Made by a program: the position numbers and the translations under genes | The notes under the pieces: generated by a model | What the model was told of the DNA's origin: nothing | Seen by the model: only the letters and a program-made list of their open reading frames with translations | The model's database searches: none | Source of the DNA: a methanogenic archaeon ISO4-H5 | Lineage (GTDB): Archaea > Thermoplasmatota > Thermoplasmata > Methanomassiliicoccales > Methanomethylophilaceae | Length of the DNA stretch: 64,000 nt | Assembly (NCBI GenBank): GCA_001560915.1 | Contig: CP014214.1 | Location: 186,001-250,000, forward strand | Direction of reading: 5' to 3' | Shown: positions 30,347 to 38,441 of the stretch, one piece after another | Layout of the letters: each line of letters opens with the position of its first letter | Numbering within the stretch: position 1 is the first letter of the stretch

Positions 30347-31252
30347 ATGGCATTGAAGTGTGACGTACAGTACGGAAAGGGTTCTTCCGGATTCAAACTC
30401 ACCAAGGTCGGTGTGTCCAAGGTCCGCAAACCTGTCCTCATCGGCAGGCCCGGGTTCACCAGTCCCCTGAACAGCGTTGTTAACTGCACCATCGACATTT
30501 TCGTCGATCTCCCTGCGACCCAGAGGGGTTCCCATCTCTCCAGGAACGTAGAGGTGCTCCGTGAGATCGCGGACGAGAGCGTCAAGCAGCCCGTCACTGG
30601 TCTCGAAGACATGGCTGTCAGCATGGTGAAGAAGCTCCTCGTCAAGCACGAGTATGCAGTCAACGCGTATGTCGACATCACCGGAGAATACTTCAAGGCC
30701 AACAAGACCCCTTCCGGCAGAGACACCCTCGAGTACTACACCCTTCACGCAAAGGCTCACGGAGTCCGCGACGGCGAGATCCGCAAGACCATCGGTGTAG
30801 ATGCCTGCGGAATGACCGCCTGTCCCTGCGCCCAGGAGACTGTCGGCGAGCTGCTCAACGTCACTGACCCAGGATTCCCCATGATGTCCCACAACCAGAG
30901 GAACATCTGCTCCATCTACATGACCACCGGGCTCGGAAGTGTCATCGAGGCCGATGACCTCATCGAACTCGCGGAGAAGGCCGTGTCCACCCCCACCTTC
31001 GAGCTCCTTAAGAGGGAGGACGAGGGAAGGGTCGTCATCAATGCCCACACCAAGACCTGTTTCGTGGAGGATGTCGTCAGGAACGGACTCACCCTCGTCA
31101 CCGAGAAGTACTCCAATCTGCCCGATGACACCGAGGTAGTCGTCAAGAGCGATTCGGAAGAATCCATCCACAAACACAATGCCTATGCCGAGAGGACCGC
31201 AACCCTCGGTGAGCTCAGGGAAGAGCTCGCACAGAAAATCAAGATGCAGTGA
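30347..31252 (+). CDS. mptA: GTP cyclohydrolase MptA (FolE2 family)
   Basis: MptA converts GTP to 7,8-dihydroneopterin 2',3'-cyclic phosphate, the first step of (tetrahydro)methanopterin synthesis. The 301-residue protein carries FolE2 landmarks: CDVQYGKGSSGFKLTKVGVSKVRKPV (in part) at the N-terminus, DLPATQRGSHLSRNVEV with metal-site residues, and VDACGMTACPCAQE with conserved cysteines. The start is ATG 30347, which lies about 30 bases behind TATTTTAAG; an ATG 21 bases earlier would sit too close to that promoter. The gene supports a methanogenic or methanopterin-using archaeon. Confidence 0.94.
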   Translation: MALKCDVQYGKGSSGFKLTKVGVSKVRKPVLIGRPGFTSPLNSVVNCTIDIFVDLPATQRGSHLSRNVEVLREIADESVKQPVTGLEDMAVSMVKKLLVKHEYAVNAYVDITGEYFKANKTPSGRDTLEYYTLHAKAHGVRDGEIRKTIGVDACGMTACPCAQETVGELLNVTDPGFPMMSHNQRNICSIYMTTGLGSVIEADDLIELAEKAVSTPTFELLKREDEGRVVINAHTKTCFVEDVVRNGLTLVTEKYSNLPDDTEVVVKSDSEESIHKHNAYAERTATLGELREELAQKIKMQ

Positions 31253-31260
31253 AGGCGGGA

Positions 31261-31278
31261 GAGGGGTTAATCCCCCTC
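31261..31278. terminator. Hairpin between convergent genes
   Basis: GAGGGG-TTAAT-CCCCCTC can form a stem of six base pairs. It overlaps the last codons of the downstream minus-strand gene and follows the mptA stop by eight bases. Confidence 0.45.
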
Positions 31279-32053
31279 ACTCGTCCTTCCACTTGCTCAG
31301 TTTCTTTTCAAGAATTCCGATGTCCTCGAGGGTGACTCCTTCGGGACATGCGAGGCCGTCGAGGTAACCGGTCCAGTAGACCACTACCCCGGGACCGAAA
31401 AGCTCGGTATACGGGATGAGCTGTTTATTGGAGTTTATCTTGAACTCGGCGGCGTCTCCGAACGAGGCCTTGCTCTCGATCCAGTAGATCTTCTTGCCGC
31501 AGAAGTCCATCGGCTCGGCCAGGAGGCAGTCGGGGGTCTTGGAGCCCTGGCTTCCGTCCTCCCTGCGCTCGTCCTCCTCGGTCATGTAATCGATGCCCTG
31601 GGCATCGAGCCATTTCCAGAGGAGTCCCTCTCCCCATTTGCCGCGCTCCTTGCTCTTCTCGTTGCCTTCCAGCGAGTACACGAGGTCCTTCGCGGAAGCC
31701 TTGCGGAGCTCGTCGGCGGTGACCTCGCTGTCAAGCAGCGAGGGGTCGCGCACATATTCCCAGAAGATCTTCTTGCTGGTGCCGTCCTCCTGGAAGATGA
31801 GCATGGCGGTGAGGATCGGAGGGAAGCCGTAATCGTCCGCGATCTGGCAGATCGACCTTCCCTTCTTCCACATCCTCAGCATCTTGGGAGCGTTCTTCTT
31901 GACGATGTGGTACTTCTTCTTGACGTTCCTGTTGACCTTCTGGTTGTAAAGGGTCTCCAGGAGACGCTGGTCGTAACCCTCCTCGCGGAACGCGTCGATG
32001 TCTTCGGGTCTGTTGAGGCCGTAGTAGAGCCTCTTGTACTCTCCGGGGTCCAT
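31277..32053 (-). CDS. TPD-motif (CDIN1/C15orf41-like) putative nuclease
   Basis: The 258-residue protein has an N-terminal helical part (about 1-100, with a CQIADDYGFPP segment like a helix-turn-helix) and a C-terminal domain with the KTPDCLL motif that names the TPD family. WIESKASFGD follows with Glu and Lys at PD-(D/E)xK spacing, then VVYWTGYLDG. Human CDIN1/C15orf41 has the same TPD domain and is regarded as a Holliday-junction-type or restriction-fold nuclease. Activity here is inferred. It lies four bases downstream of the CoA-disulfide-reductase-like gene, in the same operon. Confidence 0.82.
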   Translation of the reverse strand: MDPGEYKRLYYGLNRPEDIDAFREEGYDQRLLETLYNQKVNRNVKKKYHIVKKNAPKMLRMWKKGRSICQIADDYGFPPILTAMLIFQEDGTSKKIFWEYVRDPSLLDSEVTADELRKASAKDLVYSLEGNEKSKERGKWGEGLLWKWLDAQGIDYMTEEDERREDGSQGSKTPDCLLAEPMDFCGKKIYWIESKASFGDAAEFKINSNKQLIPYTELFGPGVVVYWTGYLDGLACPEGVTLEDIGILEKKLSKWKDE

Positions 32054-32057
32054 CGGA

Positions 32058-33422
32058 TCACAGGTTCTTCACGAGGTCCTCCACCGCCGCGAAGACGACG
32101 TCTCTGACCTGGGAGGTGGGAGGGCAGTATGCGTTCTCGGAGCGTACGAGGAACTCCTCTGCGGTGACACCGCTGAGGATGGCGGAGGTCAGCCAGTCGA
32201 TGCGTCCGGTGGCTTCCTCTCCGGCGATGATCTGGGCACCGATGAGGCGGTGGGTCCTCTTGTCGGCGAGGACTTTGACGATAAGCTCCTTGGCGCCGGG
32301 GTAGTACCTGGCGCGGGTAAGTCCTTTGGCCTTTCCTGCGACGGCCTCGACGCCGTACCAGGAGGCAAGACCCAGGGACATGCCGGTTCCTGCGATCTGC
32401 TTCTCGCCGATGACACTGACCCAGGGGCTGGCGACGGGGCCGAACTCGAGTTTGGCTCCCGCTGCGTTGGCTCCGGCGACTCTTCCTTCCTTGACGGCCG
32501 AGGATCCGAGCTGGCTCATGGTGGGTCCGGGGTATACGGCGGACTGGCACTGCAGGACGTCTCCGCAGACGAAGATGTCGGGGCAGAGCCTTCCCCTCTT
32601 GTAAGCCTGGAGGGTGGGTGCCGCACAGAGTGCTCCGAGCTGTCCGATGTCGAGACCGAGTTCCTTGGCGATGTCGGTGTTGGCCCTGACGCCGGTGGCG
32701 AAGATGACCATGTCGCAGGGGACCTCGGTTCCGCCGGCGTTGACGGCTTCGACCTTGTCATTTCCGATGACACCCTGCACAGGGGTCTTCATCATGAATT
32801 TGACGCCTTTGGTCTCGAGGTAGGCCTGCATGGGCTCGGCCATGTCCTTGTCGGCGATCCTGGGGATGACCTGGTCCATCATCTCGATGACGGTGACATC
32901 CTTTCCGATGTTGACGAGTGCCAGTGCGAGCTCGAGTCCGATGACTCCCGCTCCGGCGATTGCGACCTTCTGGGACTTCTTCAGGTAGGCTTCGATCTCC
33001 TGTCCGCCCTTGACGGTCCTGACGGTGAAAACTCCGGGGAGCTGAGTTCCCTCGATCGGGGGGATGAAGACCTTTCCTCCGGTGGCGAGCACGAGGGAGT
33101 CGTACTCATAGGTCTTGCCGCCGGCGGTGACGGTCCTGACCGCGGGAGCTCCGCGGGGGGTGTCGTTGACGACTGATTCGACCTTGGTCTCGGTGATGAC
33201 CTTGATGTTCCTCTCCTTGGCGTACCAGGCGGGGTCGTGCATGATCATTTCGTTCCAGGTGGATTTCCCTTCGAGGACCCAGGGGATCATGCAGGGCGAG
33301 TAGGCCACGTCCCTGTCCTCGGTGAAGACGGTGATGTCCGCCTCGGGGTCTGCGGCCCTGGCGGCCGAAGCTGCCGACATTCCAGCGGCTCCGGAACCGA
33401 TGATGACGATTTTCTTCGACAT
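32058..33422 (-). CDS. FAD-dependent CoA-disulfide reductase/NADH oxidase-like protein
   Basis: The 454-residue flavoprotein belongs to the group of NAD(P)H:CoA-disulfide reductases, NADH oxidases and peroxidases. IVIIGSGAAGMSAA binds FAD, AYSPCMIP carries the redox Cys (C44), VAIAGAGVIGLELA binds NAD(P)H, VNAGGTEVPCDMVIFATGVRANT is the second FAD segment, and a C-terminal dimerisation domain completes it. There is no rhodanese domain. Its role is probably thiol or oxygen defence. It heads an operon with the TPD-family gene. Confidence 0.9.
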   Translation of the reverse strand: MSKKIVIIGSGAAGMSAASAARAADPEADITVFTEDRDVAYSPCMIPWVLEGKSTWNEMIMHDPAWYAKERNIKVITETKVESVVNDTPRGAPAVRTVTAGGKTYEYDSLVLATGGKVFIPPIEGTQLPGVFTVRTVKGGQEIEAYLKKSQKVAIAGAGVIGLELALALVNIGKDVTVIEMMDQVIPRIADKDMAEPMQAYLETKGVKFMMKTPVQGVIGNDKVEAVNAGGTEVPCDMVIFATGVRANTDIAKELGLDIGQLGALCAAPTLQAYKRGRLCPDIFVCGDVLQCQSAVYPGPTMSQLGSSAVKEGRVAGANAAGAKLEFGPVASPWVSVIGEKQIAGTGMSLGLASWYGVEAVAGKAKGLTRARYYPGAKELIVKVLADKRTHRLIGAQIIAGEEATGRIDWLTSAILSGVTAEEFLVRSENAYCPPTSQVRDVVFAAVEDLVKNL

Positions 33423-34170
33423 GTTTATTCTGTATGGCGGTAGTGACGGCTTTTATTAAAACTTGAGTTTGACATTTATGGAGGAAACTCCGACAGATTT
33501 TGGGAATAAACACGGTTTTCGGATGGGTCGGTCTCGTTCTCAGTTATCATTTTCGGGAGGTCCCCGAGGCGTTCATTGACGGTATCCGGGCTGATTCAAG
33601 TTAAGTGAGAACGGAATGCCTGTCAAAAGCACCAAAAACGATGGGAATTTTCTCCGTAACGGGCCTGATTTCAACTGTCTGGGTATGCTGAAATAATAAG
33701 TGAGAACGAGGCGGGTTTCAGGTGAATGGATAATACTGAAATAACGGCGAGACCGCCCGTACGGAGAAGAGTCCGGTCGTGCAGATTCTCGGCCCGACGG
33801 ACGGAAGAGAAGAGAGGGTACTTCTCAGGATGGGCAAAAAATGACAAAAACAGGAAAATCCCTTCACTTTATTTCATTAAAAGTCGGAATTGCGTGAGTG
33901 AAGAGTAATCTCAATTCTCGGATTTAACAGATTCTGAAGAAAGCGTCCGCTGCACGATATGAATCAGAAGAGGTTTTCCTGAGTCTGAAATGTCACGGAA
34001 CGGTCATTTTATTCTACGGGCTGCCCAGTTGGCAGCTCTTACGGGCGCCGGCCATACAGCTGTACTTCCGTAATTTTCGGCTACGGTCGGTTTCCCGATC
34101 AAAAGTGAGACTGCGGATTATGTATCAGCTGCTGTTCCGCGGTGGATTCCAGATTGAAGAGCTGAGTTCT
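33423..34170. other. Long non-coding stretch with repeated motifs beside an IS110 element
   Basis: No gene is supported in these 748 bases. TAAGTGAGAACG occurs at 33602-33613 and, extended to TAAGTGAGAACGAG, at 33697-33710. An inverted near-copy is at 33533-33546 (CTCGTTCTCAGTTA). The right part is adjacent to the recombinase stop and may contain the end of the insertion element and remains of its non-coding RNA. Confidence 0.5.
33533..33710. repeat. Inverted and direct repeats of TAAnTGAGAACG
   Basis: The left copy (33533-33546, inverted) and right copy (33697-33710) differ at one base out of 14, and similarity continues for several bases outside. A third, direct copy of the 12-base core is at 33602-33613. 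This could be the ends of a small remnant element. Confidence 0.45.
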
Positions 34171-35237
34171 TCAGACCTCCTTTCCGTCCGATAATCCGTT
34201 CAGAACCGAGAACAGGCGGTGTGCCATTTTGTTGGTGCACGCCATGTAGGCCTTCTTGGTGGGGAACCCACGGCCTTTCAGACGATCGTACATCTGAGAG
34301 ACCATGGATTCCCGGTCTTTATCAAACTGAATGTGAAGCATGGTAGCCCTCAGCAGCAGGTGCCTAGCCGCGGCGTCACCACGGCGGGTTATCTTGCAGT
34401 GAGGGGATGATTCGGCTGATTCTCTCTGTCCTGGCACTATTCCGAAATATGCTGCGAATTGATTGGGCGTCCTGAATCTTTTGACGTCGATTATCATGGA
34501 ACAGAGGTATGCCGAGACCACAGGTCCGAATCCCTTGATGCTCTTCATGGATTCGTACATCGGTTCGCCGGAAAACTCTTCCTCGATATCTTCCAGGACC
34601 TTGTCCATACGTTTCCGACAGTCCTTCGCACGTGTAATCAGCAGAAGCAACGGTTTATCCGCACACTGTGAAAGAGAAGCGAGCGATGTCGCGGATGCGA
34701 TATCGTTCGTCACTCTCCCCGGTTTCAGATTCTTCAGGAGGATATAGGACCTCAACTGTCTGCGGGTATCGGAGAGGATATTCGACTCGGTCATGTAATT
34801 CCTGCATATCAGCCTGCGGTTCATCCATACAGAGTCCACCATCAGGCACTCGGCAAACCGTGTTTCGCCGAGTGTGCGTCTCCTCATATAATTCGCAAGT
34901 TTCCTGGCATCGTTAGCATCCGTCTTCTGCTTGGATTGGTTGATCTCATAAAGATCGACCGGGAGTGCCACTATCACAGTGCACCCCATGTTCGTAGGGT
35001 CCAATAGAGTACATTGGTAAACCCTGTGTTCTCTATCAAGATACCATGTTCAGTATCCCTGACAAAGTTCGCAAGATCTGATAAGGATTCGTAATCGTTC
35101 CGGAATTTTCCGAAACGGATATTGAATTCCTCACAGTATTCCAATTCTTCACTTTCGGTGTCGAAAGTGGGCATTGCGTAGGCGGAAATCGTCTTGGAAT
35201 GGACATCCGCACCGATGTTTATGGTCATGTTATTCAC
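34171..35237 (-). pseudogene. IS110-family transposase/recombinase, frameshifted
   Basis: Two reading frames together give one IS110 recombinase. The N-terminal part (35237-34974) starts MTINIGADVHSK with the first Asp of the DEDD RuvC-like domain and ends at a stop after YWTLRTWGAL. The rest (about 35004-34171) continues in another frame with MGCTVIVALPVDLYE, KQKTDANDARKLA and a C-terminal Transposase_20 domain (SIKGFGPVVSAYLCSMI, FAAYFGIVPGQRES). The frames overlap, and a single-base change near 34990-35000 would restore one protein. No slippery heptamer was seen, so I treat it as a broken copy. Confidence 0.82.
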
Positions 35238-35445
35238 TCCATAACCACAACCCCGACGTATTGGCCAGCAAGAGTATTATATGCGATTTGGCCTATGTTC
35301 AGACGGCCTTTGCGTCTGGATTGTTGTGGTAAACTACCTAACGCAAGGCCGACTTTTAATGAGTGGGTCAGTTTCGGTCACTTTCGGTATTTTCGGCGAC
35401 CTCCCCCTCTTAACTTTATATAGCCGACATCACGTGATTTCACGC
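35238..35445. other. Non-coding stretch between IS110 and tnpB with hairpin and promoter
   Basis: CAGACG-GCCTTTG-CGTCTG at 35300-35318 is a perfect hairpin. It lies upstream of the IS110 recombinase start, where the bridge RNA of IS110-group elements is encoded, and also upstream of tnpB, where an IS605-type left end would be. ACTTTATATAG at about 35413-35424 is the likely tnpB TATA box. Confidence 0.45.
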
Positions 35446-36660
35446 ATGAAGACGCTGAAGGTACGCATCGAACCGAATTCCGCTCAGAGGAAGGTGATTG
35501 ATCACAATATCGAGGCGAACCGCTATGTCTTCAACACTTTGGTCACTGCCTGCAGACAGGTGTACAATAAGACCGACAAACTGCCTTCGGTGTTCGACCT
35601 GAACAAGCTCACCACCAGGATGAGGAACAATTCGCCATTCCTCCGGGAAGCGTTGGCCATGACATTCACCGCGACCTCCGTACAGGTTGCTCAGGCCTGC
35701 AAGAAAACTTTGGATACCCACAAGAGAGAAGGCGGGACGCTGACCTTCGAACCTTACATGTTCAGGATGCGCGGCGACCACTTCCCCAGATTCCGTACTG
35801 GAGGGGGTTCGGGATCATACACCTACCCTGTGTACAAAAGGGATTTCTCGATAGTTACCGAGAAGCGCAACGGGAAGAAGAGACGTCTTCTCAGATTCGG
35901 GAAGGTCCCCGGGCTCATCAGGTGCTATAACCAGGGGACAAGGATCGACGGGAAGATCAAGACCTGTACGATCAAACGGAAGGACATGGGCAGCCACTAC
36001 GAGTACTACGCCTGCATAACATATGAGGAGACTCCCCAATCCTACGTGGATCCTCTCAAGGGTCCCGTAGGCGTGGATATCGGCATCTCCAACATAGCGG
36101 CCCTTTCGGACGGTACCAGGTTCCCGAACGACCGCGTCTTCGCCAAGATGTCGAAGAAGGTCGCCAAGATACAAAGGCAGATGAGCCGTGCCCTGTACGG
36201 CTCCGAGCATTACAATAAGTTACAAACCAAATTAAATCACACATACGGGAAGATAGAGAACCACAGGAAGAACAACATAGAGAACATCTCGGCGTACATC
36301 GTGAAGAACCACGATTTCATCGGGATGGAGAATCTGTCGGTCAAGGCCCTGCGCAATAAATCGAAGAACAGGTTCATGACCAACGGATACAACGACGCAT
36401 CATTGGGAGCACTAATCAGAAGGATAAAGGACAAGGCTTCAAGCGCCGGTCGCGAGATAGTCCCGGTGCCTCCCAAGGATACGTCGCAGCTGTGCTCGAA
36501 ATGCGGAAGCATGGTGAAGAAGGGTCTCAGTGTGAGGATACATGTATGTCCTCACTGCGGGTATACGGAGGACCGGGATGTGAACGCATCCCGGAATGTA
36601 TTCCAACGTGCCCTCAGGCTGAAGATCCAAGGGATGGGCCGGTCATCCCTGTCCCGGTAA
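35446..36660 (+). CDS. tnpB: TnpB (IS200/IS605-family OrfB), RNA-guided nuclease
   Basis: This 404-residue TnpB appears intact. All RuvC acidic residues are seen: D211 in GVDIGISNIA, E295 in FIGMENLSVKA and D378 in DRDVNAS. The zinc finger is complete (C350, C353, C368, C371). The N-terminal wedge/helical part starts MKTLKVRIEP. TnpB proteins cut DNA next to a short TAM under guidance of an omega RNA transcribed over the tnpB 3' end. There is no tnpA nearby, so the copy is an orphan and not mobile by itself. The start ATG 35446 is about 25-30 bases behind a TATA box. Confidence 0.92.
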   Translation: MKTLKVRIEPNSAQRKVIDHNIEANRYVFNTLVTACRQVYNKTDKLPSVFDLNKLTTRMRNNSPFLREALAMTFTATSVQVAQACKKTLDTHKREGGTLTFEPYMFRMRGDHFPRFRTGGGSGSYTYPVYKRDFSIVTEKRNGKKRRLLRFGKVPGLIRCYNQGTRIDGKIKTCTIKRKDMGSHYEYYACITYEETPQSYVDPLKGPVGVDIGISNIAALSDGTRFPNDRVFAKMSKKVAKIQRQMSRALYGSEHYNKLQTKLNHTYGKIENHRKNNIENISAYIVKNHDFIGMENLSVKALRNKSKNRFMTNGYNDASLGALIRRIKDKASSAGREIVPVPPKDTSQLCSKCGSMVKKGLSVRIHVCPHCGYTEDRDVNASRNVFQRALRLKIQGMGRSSLSR

Positions 36661-36770
36661 GGGACAGAATAGCCGGGCGCCCCAAGGTGCACCGGCACAG
36701 TAGTGCGACAGTCATCTTGTTGATAACTGTCGAACTCGGTTAAAAGTTGCGCGCCCGCGCCCGTCCGGGA
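36661..36770 (+). ncRNA. Putative omega RNA 3' part / right end of the tnpB element
   Basis: Directly after the tnpB stop lies a GC-rich, foldable stretch. CGACAGT (36706-36712) pairs with ACTGTCG (36726-36732), and CCGGGCGCCCC/GGTGCACCGG (36674-36695) can form another imperfect stem. Omega RNAs of TnpB elements end in exactly this position, with the guide beyond the element end. The boundary cannot be set by eye. Confidence 0.35.
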
Positions 36771-36804
36771 TAGGTTTTTAACGCACCCGTACGTGGGGGA
36801 GCTG

Positions 36805-37803
36805 ATGAAAGGAAAGAGAATGCCCAACGAGCTCGAGGCATCGTGGGTAGAGAAGGACATGGCGGGCGGGGAGATAGTCAACGCCCTGGTGCTCATCATG
36901 CGCACCAACGGATGCTGTTGGGCCAAGAGCGGCAGCGGGGGATGCACCATGTGCGGATACCGCACCGCATCTCTGAATGGAGTGACCGAGGCCGACCTCA
37001 ACGCACAGATAGACCAGGCCCTTGCCAAGTACAAGGGCGAACCCTTCGTGAAAATCTACACCTCCGGGAGCTTCTTCGACCCCGAGGAGATTCCCGTGCC
37101 CGTCAGGGAGCGCGTGTTCCGCGAATTCGCGGGATGCAGGAGACTCCTTGTGGAGAGCCGTCCGGAGTTCATAACCGATGAGCTGGTGGCATCCCTCCCG
37201 AAGAACATTACGGTAGCTCTGGGTCTTGAGTCCTCCAACGAGGAGATCCTCAGGACCAGCATCAACAAGGGCTTTACCGCGGCACAGAGCAAAGCGGCTG
37301 GGGAGAGGCTCAAGTTGGCCGGTCTCATGGTGAGGACCTACCTGCTCCTGAAGCCCCCGTTCATGTCCGAGAAGGCCGGTATGGATGATGTCATCTCCTC
37401 CGTACGCTTCGCGGGTCCGTTCTCCGACGAGATCTCCATCAATCCCCTCAACATCCAGCACGGGACCTACGTCGAGAGGCTGTGGAAGAGAGGGGACTTC
37501 AGACCCCCGTGGATATGGTCTCTGATGGAGGTAATGAAGAAGGTGTCTGGCACAGTGGATTCCCGTATCATATCTTCCCCTTCCGGAGGAGGCTCGCAGA
37601 GGGGCGTCCACAACTGCGGTAAATGCGATGCGGAGGCGCTTGCCGCCGTGGAGCGCTTCTCCTTCAGCCAGAACCCCTCCGACCTGAACGTCGCATGCGA
37701 ATGTAGAAAAACCTGGGAGCAATACCTGGACGCAGAAAGGTATCTGGGAACCGCTGCCGATATCGGCAGGGCGTTCGACAGCGACCTCACCATCAGGATG
37801 TGA
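36805..37803 (+). CDS. Archaeosine synthesis radical SAM protein RaSEA
   Basis: RaSEA acts with ArcS to convert the lysine adduct of preQ0 in tRNA position 15 into archaeosine. The 332-residue protein has the radical SAM cluster in CCWAKSGSGGCTMCGY, with cysteines spaced as in this family rather than CxxxCxxC. KIYTSGSFFDPEE and LGLESSNEEIL are SAM-site motifs, and cysteine-rich C-terminal segments follow (HNCGKCD, ACECRKTW). The start is ATG 36805 with GGGGGAG upstream; GTG 36793 is possible. ArcS is not in the window. The DUF-type small protein follows after four bases. Confidence 0.85.
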   Translation: MKGKRMPNELEASWVEKDMAGGEIVNALVLIMRTNGCCWAKSGSGGCTMCGYRTASLNGVTEADLNAQIDQALAKYKGEPFVKIYTSGSFFDPEEIPVPVRERVFREFAGCRRLLVESRPEFITDELVASLPKNITVALGLESSNEEILRTSINKGFTAAQSKAAGERLKLAGLMVRTYLLLKPPFMSEKAGMDDVISSVRFAGPFSDEISINPLNIQHGTYVERLWKRGDFRPPWIWSLMEVMKKVSGTVDSRIISSPSGGGSQRGVHNCGKCDAEALAAVERFSFSQNPSDLNVACECRKTWEQYLDAERYLGTAADIGRAFDSDLTIRM

Positions 37804-37807
37804 CACC

Positions 37808-38152
37808 ATGGCAGGAGAAATGACCGAGTTCGATATCAAAAGGGGATTCTACGACAAGATCGAGGGTGCAAAACTGGGCGCACTCATGAAGGAAGTCTTC
37901 GGCAATGTGTCCGAAGAGAACGGCTGTTTCGTATCCTCCTACGGTGTCATGGCTAGGATCGAGGCCAAGGTGATCTCGAAGACCCAGATGGGACTCCTGA
38001 CCATCAATGTCGAGGACACCAAGTCCCTTTCCGACGAGGAGATCCTCAACTCCAAGAGGATGCTCAACAAGTTCCTCGAGGAATCCACCGGTTTCACCGC
38101 TAAACAGCGTATGGACCGTGCGAAGAAGAAGGCTAAAGAAGGCAAGCTCTGA
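37808..38152 (+). CDS. Conserved small protein, possibly DUF5611
   Basis: A soluble alpha/beta protein of 114 residues with no membrane segment or catalytic motif. MARIEAKVISKTQMGLLTINVEDTK suggests a sheet, and the C-terminus is a long basic helix (AKQRMDRAKKKAKEGKL) that could bind RNA. I recall similar proteins named DUF5611 in Thermoplasmata but cannot verify this. It follows RaSEA by four bases and is probably co-transcribed. Confidence 0.6.
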   Translation: MAGEMTEFDIKRGFYDKIEGAKLGALMKEVFGNVSEENGCFVSSYGVMARIEAKVISKTQMGLLTINVEDTKSLSDEEILNSKRMLNKFLEESTGFTAKQRMDRAKKKAKEGKL

Positions 38153-38202
38153 GATCGGCAAACCTTCCCAAACCTTTTCCGCAAAAACTCCTTCCCCACG
38201 CC

Positions 38203-38441
38203 CTTATAATAATAAGGAACGCGTAGGGATGTTTTATATATAACATCGGCTTACGAAGGCTTAGATTGGACATACTCTATGTCCGACCAGACGTATCGGG
38301 CAATGCATCGCAACCCATGCTTGATCCCCGGCCTCCGAGGCCTTTTGGGGACAAATAAGGCGTCACGGTCGGTTCATGAAGGCGTTCGTCTGAAATATAG
38401 CGCGAGGTTAGCGAAGAGACCCTCGCAGGTATGTGTAAAAT
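38203..38441 (+). promoter_or_regulatory. Promoter and long structured leader of the ribosomal operon
   Basis: CCTTATAATAATAAGG (about 38203-38218) is a palindrome of unknown role. TTTATATATAA (about 38233-38243) is the probable TATA box, giving a start near 38265 and a leader of about 175 bases. In it, CCCC-GGCCT-CCG-AGGCC-TTTT-GGGG (38326-38350) forms a strong bulged hairpin. Leaders this long are rare in this window. Binding by a ribosomal protein for feedback control is inference. Confidence 0.5.

Noticed and set aside
33726-33908. A 60-residue Arg-rich ORF in the IS-flanking region
   Set aside because: No promoter, ribosome binding site or recognisable domain; composition looks like translated non-coding sequence.
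34974-35004. Programmed frameshifting as explanation of the split IS110 recombinase
   Set aside because: No slippery heptamer or downstream pseudoknot was visible in the overlap; simple decay or a sequencing error is more economical.
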